DNA from: Rhynochetos jubatus
Lineage: Eukaryota > Chordata > Aves > Eurypygiformes > Rhynochetidae
Length of the DNA stretch: 64,000 nt
NCBI GenBank assembly: GCA_027574665.1
Contig: CM050656.1
Span: 16,381,501-16,445,500 of the forward strand
Direction: 5' to 3'
In this document: piece after piece, positions 1 through 13,755 of the stretch
Layout of the letters: each line of letters opens with the position of its first letter
Numbering within the stretch: position 1 is the stretch's first letter
Translations under genes and position numbers: made by a program
The notes under the pieces: model-generated
Seen by the model: the letters and a program-made list of their open reading frames with translations, nothing else
Told to the model about the DNA's origin: nothing
Database searches by the model: none

Positions 1-3000
1 CTAGGTTGACAGCAGCTGTAAAATAAGACAGATAAATCTAAGGAAAGCAGATGAAATATTACCGAACTGCATCTGAGAATGCAGTTGTGTTGTACACCAA
101 TTGCAGTTTGGCTTTTGAGCATAGATCTGTGTAATTGCCATTGGTAGTAATTCAGTTTGAGCATTACAAAGACAAAAATATCAACAACAAGCAGCACCAC
201 AGAGATGATACCAGTATTTAACAAAACATGATAAAGGAACGTTAATTATCTTTGCAGTCTGAACTGCATAATAATTTGGCATCCAAGGGAGTACCCTTAG
301 GTGACAAGCACTGGCAAACACAATCCACAGTAGACTGTGGATGTTTTCATTGCTTAGCCTGTGAGCAAATAGTGCTACGCAGGTTTTCTGAAGTCATTGT
401 TCACAGGCATGGAGTGTTGTCCTTTAAATGGCTGAAAAATTAGGATGTTGAGGGGTTTGGCTTTTTTCTTGTTCTCCATCAACAGTGATGGAGCAGACCT
501 CTCTTCATCTAGAAGAATGTTGCCTATGCTCTTGGGCACTTGCATTATACAACTCCCATTTTTTGTCTGACTCTGTTTTTTGAATGAGGCCACAGTTGGC
601 ACCTGACTTTTTAGTGGTTTTTTGTTGGTGTTTTGTTGTTGTCTTTTTTTTACCATGAGAGAATAAAACTATTTTAATTGTTTGTGAAAATACTGCTGAA
701 GATGCCTTTTCTTGTTCTGTTTGTACCTTCCACTCAAACTCAGGTTTTGCTTCCACTCACAGTACTTGTTTCAGGGGCCAAGTCCTCACCCTGTCCTTCC
801 TTAGCTCCTTGTCCACTTTTACCTCTATCCCATGTCAGCTCCCTAATGCAGTCTTGCGCCAGGACTCCGTTCCTCGCCTCCTAGCCCTTCCTCTGCTTTT
901 TCCCTTTCCTTCCCTCCCTCCCCCGCCTGGTTCTGTTGCGAAATTTTTATTTTTGACTGGGTGTTGGAGACATTCTGGTGAATTCTAATATCGTATGTTC
1001 CCTGTGTTCGTATCATAGTTGTTTCTGAAGTGGACACTTAATGGCAGAGAGTAAGAAAATATTGTAATTTTAAGCTGTGTATTAACAGCTTAATAATTAT
1101 TTGTAAGCAAAGAAGAAAGCATAGTTTCCTTCTGTATTTCAGCCTGTTGCATCAATAATTAAGGTTGCTGGTATAAATATTACTATAATATCTTTAAAAG
1201 GTCTGTTTCACTCTTTTAAGTCAACATTTTCTTAGGCGGTGCTAATTTGGGGTTTATTTGACAAAAATCAGACTTTATTAGATGTGGGTTTTTGTATACT
1301 GTTTATTCTCTGAATCTGTAATATGTCAGCCAATTTAAATTGTTTTCTGTTGGAAGTCTGTTAATCCATTTTCTTCACTGATCCAAAAAAAAATTAACAT
1401 TGTTTGGAGTATGCCAATTTAAGCATATGAAACACTAAAATAAGTCTTATTTTTAATTTAAACAAAAAAACACAGTTTTATTTGAAATTGTTTCCAGTAT
1501 TGAAACCTGAGGTTTATATTAAATTTCAGGCTACCAATTATTTTTAGACTACACTTCTAAATTAATGAACACAGATGGAATGTGTGATTAGAAAATTTGG
1601 CATATTGAGCAGTGGCTGAACTGAAAAATATTTGAATGCATAATAAGTGGGACAGAACTATATCAAAGAGCTATTTGATTGCAAAACCAAGGGTGCAAAA
1701 GGATGCTTTGAAGAAAGGCAGAGAGCACGTTGAGCTTGGCCCCACTGCACACTGTACAGGATGTGGGTATGTGGCCTCTTGTCTTCCAAATGGCTGTGTC
1801 CCACTTGGGTGTCTGTATGTGAATTCACTCCTTTAAGAGAGTGAAACAAATAATTTCAATAAAAATTGTCTAAATGAGAGGGAGGAAGAGAGATATTCTG
1901 GTTTTCAAAAACACTGCATAATGTATTCTGACGATGATGCTTATATATGATGTTGAGAATTAAAATATTTACCAAGAAACATGGGTTGCATTTTTTTACA
2001 TAGTGTTGAGAAGAATTTGTCTTTGTAGACAAGGATAGGATTGAAGGTTCATGCTGAGTTTATTGACCTGCTATTTTCATGCCTATTTTAGGTGACTGCC
2101 AGCATTTTGTTATCAGGGTTCTTAGTTATGGTTTTGTTTTGGAGTCCTACTGAAAGTATGCTTCTCTTATCTGTATTCCTTGAACACGTTGCTTTAAGTA
2201 GAACAGAATATGTACCCAGGATATCAGCTTTTCTTTTTCTGAGCAGGAGTGTATATATCCCCATTTTTCCTTAGAGGAAGGAAGGAAGAGAAACTATGTG
2301 TTTCAGTGTGAACGGCTATGAGGCTGAAAGTTCTCCAGCAAAGTATAAAGCTTTGATCTCCTAGCTGAAGTTTTTGTAATTAAGGAGTAAGAGAAACTGA
2401 TTTTAGGTTAGATTTATGAATCTTTTCTGTGTAGGCAGGGTAGAGTGTTAGGAAGGAACTCAAGCTACAAGTGAATGTGCGTGAAGCAAACGTAAGAGAA
2501 GGTGGAAACAAATTTGGTATTCTCTATTTCTTTTGGACAATTTGTCAAGTCTGCTTTGTTAATTCTGTGAAATAACAGTTGTTTGAGCTATGTACAATTT
2601 TAAATGCTACAGTCTTGGTGGAGGGTGGTGATGAACACTAATGAGATGCTTCTAATAAAGCCTTGAGTCTGAACTAGTGGTGTAGCTTCTCAGTTATGAG
2701 AGTAGAGTATGCTGCTCTGTTCCTAGAGTTCCTGAGTAGGGTTGTCCTACACAAAACGAGGAGATAAGATACCTTCAGAGCTGGACATCCTTACAGTGTA
2801 TTTTTACTGGGTTTGGAGTACAGTTCTCCACAGGGGCTGGTGCTGCATCCAGACTAGTCTGATTGCTGGTGGACATAATTTAGAGTTACTGAAGCAGTTG
2901 TCATTAATGGAGTATGGACTACTGTTGTACTTGATCTGCTTTTAATTAGCTCATGGACAGAGGTCTTAATGAACATACACCTGAAGATAATAAGGAGGGT

Positions 3001-6000
3001 ACAGAGATGTAGTTAATCCAGTAATTGGGACAGGTGACTCTCCAGAAAGAGCAAAAAGTGAGCAGGTTGTAAACTGTTAGGAAAGTCCAGGTGAGTAATG
3101 AATTTTCTAATGCTGTTTTTGTTTTAACTAAGGAAAGAGCAGCAAGATTTGAGTTAGTTGAAATAATTTCCTGCATCATCACCTCCTGCCCATTTCCTCC
3201 TTCCTCTTTCTACCCGTCTTTCCATATGTGCATTTTAGCCCCAAAACATCCTTAGCACCTTGTTAGGCTCAGAATTGGATCATTAAGTACTAAAGTAATA
3301 TGTTCCCATATTGATGTGTTTCCCAGGACCTATCTATCCATTCTGCCGTGTGAAAAGTTCTGTAAGAAACTGCATTCAGTGTGCCAAAGTAGTATTTTAT
3401 GTTGGTGGATATAGTAGGGGTTGCATAGATTTAAGGTGTACCTGAAAAGGTAATTCAAATGTAGATTTTAAACAGTAGAATTTACAGTTGCATTTCACAT
3501 GGAGTCCCAGAAGCCATTCTTCTTCAGAACAAGGCCAAGTTTGACATCCTGAGTGTTGAACAAACACCCTTGGAATCATGCAGAGTTGCATTAGACAGCA
3601 TATTAGCATTCTCAACTTTTCAGAAAAATTAGGTACTAGCAATGTTTCCAAAAATTACAGTAATACATTGTTTGCCTTATTTGGCTGATAGATTAGTTGG
3701 TGTTTTCTTCTGAAAGTGTCGTCTTTACAGAGGACAAGGAATAGAAATGACAAAGTAGGTTGCCGAATAATACATAAGTACTCCTTTTTGCTTCAGATGA
3801 GTATTCATTTAGACTTTCATTTCTGTGTAATTTAAGTATTGGGGTTTTTCTGTCCTATAGCAGAGGTGAGGAGAGGGCTCAGTAGTTGCGATTACTAAGT
3901 TCATTATTTTGATACTTCACTTAAATGAGATGCCATGTGTTTCCTCCCACTCTTCCCTTGCCCAGGAGTGGAGGAATATGGATCTAATAGTGGAAATAAG
4001 TTTAAAAATTTGCCCAATGTATGGCAATTGGTATCTCATTTTGGCAGTTTTCTTGGGTAGAGTTTAACTTGAGAGGAATTGGAAGAAAACCAGAGTCTTC
4101 CCACATGCCATGTGACTCCCAGAAATAACAACTCTGTATTGAGGTTGTTAGGAAAAGTTAGGAGCATCTGAGAGCAGCTCTAAGTGAAACATGTTTGTTC
4201 TTCCAGGAGGAAGAAAAGAAGCCTCTGGGTAGTTACAGAATTTAAGCATTTTTCTCACAGGCTCAAGTACCTTAAGACAATAAACTCAAGAGATAACATG
4301 TCTTCCAGTTCTGCCAAATTAGAGAGATTTTTGCTTCCCAGAAATTAGAAGGGCCTGCATGACGCTGTCATAAGGTAGACTCTACCTATTCAAAATGGGG
4401 TTGGTTTTGGTTTTTTTTTCTTAGTAATCATGGATAGGATGCAAGATTAAGGATGACATTCCCATTTATTAGTGGGACTCCCCCCGAATGGTAAAGGCCT
4501 GTGTAGGCACAATCTCTGTTTTCCATGCGTGCAATCTGCAGTGGAGGGGTGTGGTGAAGCTGTCAGTTATTTCAGATGTGCGCATTTCTGTGACTCCAGA
4601 CTTTTTGGCAGAGAGATCTCATTTAAGGATGAAAATATTTGGACATTTATGACAATTCTCAAATTCTGACCTGCATGGGTTTCCTGCGTGCAGTTTTGGA
4701 GTGGGACAAGTAAAAAAAAGTACCGGTGGCATCTCTCAGAAACAAACAAAAAACCTGTCTTTGAACAGTTACTTGTTTTTCTTGGTGTACTTTCATACAT
4801 ATAGTCATCACATAATAAGCTTAAGCAATTTATAATTAATCTGTGGAAGGTCGACCAAGACTCTCAAAGCTCTTTGCCTGGGAATTGTTAGCTCCTGGGT
4901 CTGTCACAGCCATTTCTTACTGGGTAGGTCTCTTGGCTTTTGAGACTAAGGTGAGAATACAGTTAGAGGTGTGTGTATATGTTGAGATGACTTACATTGT
5001 CATGAACATTTCACTCCTGTAAATATCAGAAATAGAAATCAGTGGAAAGAAAATTTGGAAAGTGAATTTTGGTAGTTAGTATTGTTCAGTATCAAGTGCA
5101 TTGGATCTGTGCCGCAAAAATTCCTTTACCTGTTAGTGTTCATTAGCTCAGTAGGCAAAGGGAAAGATTGCTGCGTGGTCAAGTTTTGCTTGAATGTGAG
5201 TCTGGGGAATTCTTCGGATAACAGTGGTATAGAAGAGTCTTGCAGTATCCTTGCTGAGGAGAATGTGGGGTTGAGTGTCAGTTCTTTGAGCTGACCTACT
5301 GTGAGAAGCTGCTTTTAGTGTTATTTCACAGCATGAAATACAGTGATTTTCAGGATGCAATTGTAATTCAGTGTTTGCTCCTATTTCTCTTCATAGCAAA
5401 TTCAAGATAACTACAGCTACAACTAATGGATGTTCTTGTATCTAGTTAAACAATAACTTCAAGATTATTTGCTGTCTGTTTATCTGTCAGTTAAAAGTTC
5501 ACGTTACATTTAAGAAGTATTTTAAAATCAATTTAAATACTGTTGAACTGTGGGAAAGTTTGTGCAGCCTAATAGAGATAGCCAGCATAATGAGAACCTG
5601 CTTATGAGGAAGAAAATGCAGAATTGTGAAACTTCTCGGAATAAAGATGTTGCGTATTACCAAGCACGGATTTTGCACTAAAATTAAACAAAACTCGCAT
5701 GTTCAGCACAGATTGTAACTGTGTAAGCTGCTGAAGGGCATCACCAGTTTCTTTTTATCTTATTAAAAAAAATGTTTGATCATTTTGCTTGGAGAGAGAA
5801 AATGCAGTTGCAAGGTTGTGACTGCTGGAGGATACAGTATTGAGGAATTGTATCTGTTCTCTGCTGTCATTCATACTGCAAGCTGAGCTGATGTGCCATG
5901 TGAATGGTTTGATTTTGTTCAGAGAATTACAAGTAATGGGGTATTTTATCCATACTTGCTTCTCAAGCTTTTCTCAGAGTTCTGTGTTGTGAATAAAGTC

Positions 6001-6673
6001 ATTTATATAGCAACTTTTTGAATATTGTTTTATGAATTCTAAAATATTCTTAAAATTGTCTTCACTTGTATTAATAAATATCAAGTGAAACAGCATCTTG
6101 GCGCGTTTACATGAAGAAAGAGAAAGAAAAGAAACAGCTATGCATTTAATCTTGTAAAGTTTCTATCCTAGAAATTGCTCTCTGATTTTCTCTGCTTTAA
6201 ACAAATATTAAATATATTTGTAGTCATGTATTTCTCATGTAAGTGTAAGAGTGAGAGAGAGTTCTGACCATTCTGCCTACCGGCCATTGCATTTTGCAAT
6301 AAAAAGTTTTCTCAGTTTCAAGATACTGATCTGAGCTTTAGTTGTTTTGGCCTTTATTGTAAAGCAATGGCTGGGAATGCAAAAAGATCCTATGGACTGA
6401 GAAGTAAGGTGCCTGTTGACTTACTGGTTGCTGGAAAGCACATTTCATAAAGAGCAAAAAGGAAATGCTGCACTTTAAGGTTTGGTTTTGGATTTTTGTT
6501 TGGTTTTTTTTTTTTTTTAACTTGGCAAATTATTTCTGTTATATCCAAATGCAAATACTGTTAAAGAATACATCCAGATTGCTAGTAAATAAATTCACCT
6601 TAAATTGAAACAAACTGGCTATAAATTATAATTAATAAATGAAAACCCATCACAGAGAGGGGAGAAAAACTAG
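1..6673. other. Upstream noncoding DNA, no gene recognised
   Basis: AT-rich sequence without CpG islands, recognisable exons or known repeats. All open frames are under 95 codons and have no supporting splice or homology signal. It is probably intron of a longer PRKACB transcript starting from an upstream Cbeta1 exon, or intergenic. Confidence 0.6.
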
Positions 6674-6910
6674 GATCATAGAATCATAGAATGGTTTGGG
6701 CTGGAAGGGACCTTAAAGACCATCTAGTTCCACCCCCCCTGCCATGGGCAGGGACACCCTCCACTAGACCAGGTCATTCAAAACCTCACCCAGCCTGGCC
6801 TTGAACACTTCCAGGGATGGGACAACCACAGCTTCTCTGGGCAACCCATTCCAGTGCCTCACCACCCTCTCTGGGAAGAACTTTTTCCTGATATCTAATC
6901 TAAATTTACC
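6674..6910 (-). mobile_element. CR1 LINE 3' end, minus orientation
   Basis: This begins with the CR1 terminal repeat in reverse complement (ATCATAGAATCATAGAATGG), followed by TTTGGGCTGGAAGGGACCTT and the CR1 3' region to CTTTTTCCTGATATCTAATC. About 235 bp are retained. It is a typical 5'-truncated copy of the main avian LINE. Confidence 0.93.
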
Positions 6911-9900
6911 TGCTGTGCACTTTGCTGCTACCTCAGTAAGATAAATAGCCAGTAATTAGAAGATTGATGTGTGAATTACTTCCCCTCAAAAAATCTGAGC
7001 TATTTAGTTGTGTTTATATAACATATTAGAGATGAACGACCAAGTACTTCTTAAACTTACTGTTTGGTATTACCATTTTTATACCTCACACTTTGGTTTT
7101 AAACCAGCAGATGGCATTTGTTACTCCATTTAAGCGCAGACTAAAACAAATTCTGTAAACCCCTTGTAATGAACTTCAGTTGGAGTATGGAGAAATCCTC
7201 TTGTCTGAGCTGTAGTTCTGATACCTCTGTATTAATGCAGGTTCCTGTAACTGGGATACTGCTTACCTGGCACAATGTGTATTAGGAGCATGTAACAAAC
7301 TTTGAAATACCCTCTTACACATTCTACAGCCTCTTGTCTTGGGACCAGCAACTTCTACTTTTCAGGGATTTAATGCCAGTTTTCCATTCCAGCTGCTGTG
7401 AGGTACAGTGCTAGATCTCTACTAATTCAGTCTTTCCCCTGTTTTGTAGAATATCTGAAGCTGAGCAGGCTGGTAGGAGTGGAGGGATAAAGACACCCCA
7501 GGGCAGTCTGTAGTCTAGTGTTAAAGGCACAGGAATACAGGATCTCTTCCTAATACAAGCAGAGGCGCCTGTATCTCCACATCACATGGTCAAATAGTTT
7601 GTTCTTTAGACCATATTTTTTGAAAGCCACTACTGCATTGTGATTTGTACTCTGCACTCTTTCATTCTATGAAGAAGCACTGTCCCTTCTGTTAAAGTAA
7701 CTTTGGTTTTGCTTGCTTTCTTTCTTGGGTATTTTCTTAACTGAACCTAAGTGCTATACAATTGGGGAACACTCCAGTTTTGTAGCAAAATAAAATTATT
7801 AATTTAAAATATTTAGCTCAAAGTGGAGTCAGTTGATTTTGTTTTGGTTGGGTTTTTTTTCCTCTAGGGGATTTGCTAGGGATTTAAAATGCAGACAAGC
7901 TTCCTGAAAGAGGTATTAAACTGATTATAGTTACTCTAGTATTTGTTGTTCTGGTCTTTTACTGTACAATAAAGAACCTGATAATAGAGTGTAGCTACTA
8001 CTGTAGTAAAGAATATTTATGTACAAGACTTTCGTTTTGGTAAGCATTTTGCTACTGCCCCTTCTCTCGCTTCTTCCTGTCTCTCATATCAAGAGTTAGC
8101 TCTAAGTGTGACCCCAGATCTCTCAAGTTTAATTATGATATCTTACGTGAGGCACTCTTGACTCAGGACACATAATGCTTAATTTGTCCTGAGCAGTGGT
8201 TTTCAAACATAAATGTGCCTTTTATGGGGCAGTTCCTTCATACAACTAAGTGGCTATACTGAGGAAGGATAGACCAAACCTGCAGATTACATAGAAAGCT
8301 CATCAGCCTGAAGCTTTCTGTAGCCCAGATACCCTCTACAGCAGCTGCTCCCCTGCAGTAGCCTTTACTGTTTCTGTGAGAGACGGATCTTCAGCATCAT
8401 ATTTCTGATGGGAGATCAGCCAAGTTCAAGCAGGTAGCTTCTCCTTCAACTCAGTCAGATATTGAGCAAAACGTCCAAGTTTTTAGTGTGTGAACACCTC
8501 TGACTTGCAGTGTGACAATCCAGACCATAACCGTCAGCAAGCACATCATCCTGAAGGAAGCTGTAAGAAAAGCAAAGAGGAAGGACCCATGTTAGAAAGG
8601 AGAGGAATACAGGTCTCTTTGGCGAGTTGGACATTTTTGTGCTTGCAATGAAGGGTTCTCTGTCCCCTTCTCAACTCAAGATTTGAGACTATGACTACAA
8701 GCTGTTTGACCTCAAAATGATCAGATAATGTGTTGATAGAAATGAGGAAGCTTGATCTGCTGCCATGGCATGTATGTGTGGAAAATCATATCTTCTTCAA
8801 TAATTACTTTGTCAAATTTTTACAGGAAAACTGATGGGAAGAGTGAGAGCTTTTAGCTTGCATGTGAAAAATCAGATGCTGAATTTGACTTTTTTCCTGA
8901 ATTCTTAGTTATTTTTTCATTCCTTTTGTATCATCATGGATAAAGAATAAACGATGCTGTTCGACTATGCGAGCCTTAATTTATGCTTCCTGGTGAGAGA
9001 TGAAGGTATTAGATGTCTGGTGTAATTAAGCTTGTGTACAGTAGATGCCAGTAGAGGTCTACTGAGTCAAAATAGAAACATGACCAGCATTTCCATAGCA
9101 ACAACTTCCTCTTGGCAGTCCTATTTATAGAAGTGCTGCAGTCCAAGCCCTAGTACTGTTCTCAGAGGGGCTCTCTAGTAAGGGTTAACCTTTTTAGAAA
9201 AAATGTACACATAAAGGTACACTAAGACTACATGGGTTTATTTCATTGTGTCCTATTACACAGTGAAGTTATTGGTTGTGCTTATTTTGTTTACAGATAT
9301 TTTGAAAAATCTTTGTTTCAAAATGGAAAGCCATTAAATCTGTAAGATATTAGCAAATACTGCTCGTCCTTCCGTGTGCTTAAGAAGAAATACAAGCTAG
9401 TGGCATAGTGCTGGATGTATAGTGAAACTCAAAATACATCTGCTTTTTCAAGAAGCCTTTTTCTGCCTCCGTTTCTACCCATAATTCTTTCTGAAATATG
9501 CTTGCCTGGCAAGACTCAAAATGGATTGTGTTTAACTACATAATTTCTGATTAAAACGATCTTTCATTTTTTAGTTACAAAATGGCTTTCTGTATACTTT
9601 AACATCCTTTTTTCTCAAGCTTTGTTTAACAACTAGAAAAATATCAGGCGTATTTCCTCAGGCTTATAGCACAGAACATTCTACGTCCTTTAGTATACGT
9701 TATTTAACAAATTTTAGCGTTATTACGTGTCTGTAAACCTTTGTATTTTCTACTTCAAATTACACAACTACTTTATTTTTCATAAATGTGTTGGTTGCAT
9801 CTTTCAACTTACAAATATTTTATTGGTCGATAAGAGACCTGCCAAATTCAGCAAGATCCTCAAGCTCTTTGAAATAGAGAAACCCTCACTATTACTTTGT

Positions 9901-12439
9901 ATCAAATAATTGGTTACTCCTTGTGTAATAAATAATAAATACTAAAGCTGAACTTTCAGTTGAAATAACTGGTGCATAAAGGAAAAGATGTGCTTTACCA
10001 TGCCATCAGTCTTTTAAGCAAATAAATCAACTTTCTTTAACCTCTAGAAAAAAGTTCTTTATCATTTGATTTATAGGTTACTTTTCCATAAATTACAAAC
10101 ACAACAAATATGCAGGAAATGTCACAATATGGATGAATGCCAGTGCTGAAAAGGAGAAGTACTCGTTTCAAATATCTAAAATAAGAATATAGAAAAGAAT
10201 ATTTTTATTTAGCCCTTAAAGAGAAGCAAAGCGTGCATAAACAGGCACATTGAGGCTTAGCTTCATAGGTAACCAGGAAAATACTAGGTGTAAAGATTTG
10301 GAATTAAGACCTAAATTTTCATTAGCTGTAGGTGATCTGAAATGTATTTTGCATCATGGATCCATTTTTCAGCATTCTGTCAAGGAACACAGTTAATAGT
10401 CTTAAAAACTCCTATATGTTTTTGATTGCAAGATATTCATGGTTAACATTCATTAAACACTGGACACTCCTGTTTTTGTTGTAGGGAGGGAATTTCAGTT
10501 CTGTGAAGCTAAGTAGTATGGCAATTGATCCTAGGAGTAAAATAAATACGTTGCGAAGATACATAGATGTGCTGCATTTTTTAATGTTTTACTATTTTAT
10601 GCTTTTTCAAAATTTGGGAATTGGCAACTTTACTTGGGAAACATTTTGCATATTTAAAATGATAATGTGTGCATTTTTCTGTATTCAGTTAAAGCAAGAC
10701 TGTACATATGCTATAGTTCAAGCATCTAGGCTCTTTGAGGAAAGGAGGGTGCTGTCTTTCTTAATCCTTAATTTCTAGGGTTTGACGGGTAGGGTAGAAT
10801 TGCATATTAGAAACTGAGAAAAGAAATTGTTCGTTTAGCTACATTATTTCCTAATTCTTTTTCAGCAAGAAGCTGAAAGAATCTGTGGCTGAGTTCTAGT
10901 GCTGTGTGTTGTTACCTTTGGCTGAGACACACGTATACTGGACATCAGCTGCAGAGAATTGCATACAAGCTTATGGGTTGGCCATCAGGAAAAATATAAA
11001 TGGTTTTGTTGCCTTTATCAGATTAGAGGGCCTCAGTGTTAGCCCTTTTCTATGGCTATTATCACTTGCTTTTATAAATCTGTGGGAGATTACATCCGTA
11101 AGTTATAGTATTTTGATTAAAAAATATTTCAGTAAAAATTTTTTAAGGTAATGTTCACATTCATAGCTGAATCTCTTACATCTCTCTTGGTGTTTTACTG
11201 TGTTTTAAAGTATTGTGAATACTTACTGACTAGAATTAGTGAAAATTAAATTGCTGCCTAAAGGAAATTCTTAACATTTCAATGTTGACTTTGGCCACAA
11301 GGAGTTTGAGCTTTGTTATCTCTTGTAGAACAGAAACATTGAAGCAGCTCTCCAGTTTTTCTATGTAACTAACACTTTCTTTAGATTGTATGCCTAGCAG
11401 ATTTGAATGGAGCGGGTTTGGGAGCACTTTGGAAGGGACGGAGCTCTGCAGGCAAAGGGCTGCACCGCACCAGCACTGAGCCCTGAGCTGATGTTGCTCA
11501 GTCAGGCACGGGGGTTGTGAGCTGGCAAGCATACACCAGGTAGCATGTACACCATATAGCTTGGGCAGCTTGGGTTTATTTTGTAATAAATATGAACAAA
11601 GAGGGCATTTTCAATGCTGCGCAGCTGTAGAAACTAATGGGAGACCTGGATAGCAACTGACTAGTCTTAATGTCTTCCGGCATTAATTGTTTTAGATAAC
11701 TGACCTAAAGTAAGCCATTTTTTTGTAACAAAAAGGTTTCCTAGACCACAGGGACTGTCTGTAGAGTAAAAGCTATTCAGTGAAAGTTTAATGAACCTAA
11801 TCAGGCTTGATACTATATGGATCATACCCATGCACAGAGTTTGGCACACACCTGATAGGACTTGCGTTGAATGGGTAGAACATCTGGATGTTCATGGTCT
11901 GGCTGGAGCACAGCCAGCTTTTTCTCTTTTGGGAGGCCGTAGGAGCTTAACCACAAGCACTGCGCAGCTTTAGATCAAAGCTGGCTCAGGTTCTTTTTTC
12001 AGCTTGGAGAATGAGTAAGATGACCTCAGGTCTGTCCACAAATGTTGGTATAAACATTTAATTGTATTGAAAGGTTTACAAACTGTTCTAAAGAAAAGCA
12101 GTACTAGCTAGCAAGTAGAAATCCAAAGAGAAGCGGAGCCACGGAATTTTTCTTCTGATAAAGCGCCATCCATTGCTTTAATGGGATTTTGGGCAGTAAA
12201 ATACTACGTCAGCTTGTGGATTCTGTGCTTCATATATAATATATGATAGACTTGGTGTGGATAAATTAATCTTGTGTTGTTTTGGAAGTTTAATACTTCA
12301 GATGAAAGATTAGGTAAAAGGAGATAGGGGAGTCCACCTTTAAAAATTGTGGACTTCATTTGAAGACATTAAAGCCCATGTGGGATGTGGGCTTCACAGA
12401 AATCCCATGTGGTAGTATTTTGTATTATCATTGGGCAAC
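6911..12439. other. Noncoding DNA between CR1 and LTR
   Basis: I see no gene. A GC-richer patch at 11400-11530 gives a 98-codon minus frame with no family resemblance. Confidence 0.6.
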
Positions 12440-13078
12440 CTCGTGGGTTGAGATAAGAACAATTTAATAATTGAAAATAAATTAATAAATGATAATACAG
12501 CAGTAGTAATGATAAGTGAAAGTGATAATACTAGCAATACTAATACTAATAATATGTAATGAAAATAATACTACCTCTAATAATAATAATAATGTGTAAA
12601 GAAAACAACGGAAAATTAAAACAAATTAAACAACTGCTCACCACCTGCTGACTGATGCCCAGCTGGGTCCTGAGTAGCGAGAGCCAGAGTCAGACTAAGT
12701 CCAAGAGAGAGACAGATCGTGCCAGAGACAGATAAAGCCTGAAGGAGAGAGAGAGTGGGAGAGTGAACGAGCAGGTGACCACTGGCCCAACGCCAGCTGA
12801 TGTACTGAGCATGACATTTTATGGAATGAAATACCCCTTTGGTCAGTTTGGGTCAGCTGTCCTGGCTGTGTCCCCTCCCAGCTTCTTATAGAGAAAAAAA
12901 TGAAAACACAGGTGCAGTATCAAAAATTGAAAAAGTCCTTGACTTGATATCAACATTCCTTAGCAACAACTAAAAATGTTAGTGTTACCAATATTCTTCT
13001 CTGCACAAATGCAAAACATGGCCTTGTACTAGCTACTGTGAGGAAAATTAACTCTATCCCAACCAAAACCAGCACAAT
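12440..13078. mobile_element. Decayed ERVL-type LTR, copy 1
   Basis: I recognise this as an LTR common in many non-galliform birds. Diagnostic stretches in this orientation are CTCGTGGGTTGAGATAAGAAC, an internal TAA-rich tract (12480-12600), GGTCAGTTTGGGTCAGCTGT, CCTGGCTGTGTCCCCTCCCA, and the end AACTCTATCCCAACCAAAAC. No gag, pol or env reading frame accompanies it. One LTR terminus is missing or unrecognisable. The family assignment is from memory, not a search. Confidence 0.75.
12480..12600. repeat. AT-rich (TAA/TAATGA)n tract inside LTR copy 1
   Basis: An imperfect run of AAT/TAA trinucleotides (for example CTAATAATAATAATAATGTG near 12576). It belongs to the LTR, since copy 2 has a shorter equivalent (13325-13390). 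Confidence 0.7.
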
Positions 13079-13156
13079 TCCTATCTGTATAGAAATTTGA
13101 CCAGCACTTTTTTTCATGTGTTGCATGTGGAGAACAACTTTTATGGCAGTTTGCTG

Positions 13157-13179
13157 GCAGTAGTTTGCAGAACTACTGC
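13157..13179. repeat. Perfect 9-bp inverted repeat
   Basis: GCAGTAGTT and AACTACTGC flank a 5-base TGCAG spacer. It lies in the 130-bp gap between the two LTR copies and may be incidental. Confidence 0.6.
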
Positions 13180-13206
13180 AAATTCAGGTTTTCTTTTAGA
13201 ATATTT

Positions 13207-13755
13207 TCGTGGTTTAGCCTTATCTGGCAATTAAGTACCACTCAGTCACTCTATCACCTCCTTCTCCCCCTCCATTGCAGGAGGAGAGTCAAAGGAAAGT
13301 AAACTTGAGATAAGAACTGTTTAATAATGTAAATGAAAATTATAGTGATACTAACAATACTACTAAGTAATTAAAACAATAGAAAATAGAACACATGCTA
13401 CAGTAGCTCACCACGTGCCGACCAGCACAGCCAGATCCCAAAGCAGCAAACACTCCCAGAACCAGAAATGGGGGAGAAAACCCCCTGACCCCAAACTACT
13501 AACAAAAGAGCTTCCCCCAGCGCCTACAAGCACACAAAGAGCTAACAAAAGGAGCTAACAACCCAGCTGTCAGCTAGCCCAAAGCCTTAACGATCCCCTC
13601 CACCCCAGGCAACTTCCCACCTCTGAAACTGCGCATGTGTACACACTCAGCCTGGCCACTGAGCCTGACCTACCCTGGAATGAAACAAAGCTCTCAGTCT
13701 GGGCCAGCCAGCTCTGTGTAGGAGAGGAGCTCCTTCCTGCCTGAAACCAGCACAG
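13207..13755. mobile_element. Decayed ERVL-type LTR, copy 2 (same orientation)
   Basis: This starts TCGTGGTTTAGCC, passes through AGTACCACTCAGTCACT, shares TTGAGATAAGAACTGTTTAA and the TAA-rich tract with copy 1, and ends near CCTGAAACCAGCACA. The part after 13440 is more diverged than in copy 1. It sits 129 bp after copy 1 in the same orientation, with no coding internal region between. Confidence 0.65.

Noticed and set aside
12230-12246. AT palindrome TCATATATAATATATGA
   Set aside because: Common in AT-rich DNA; nothing ties it to a function.
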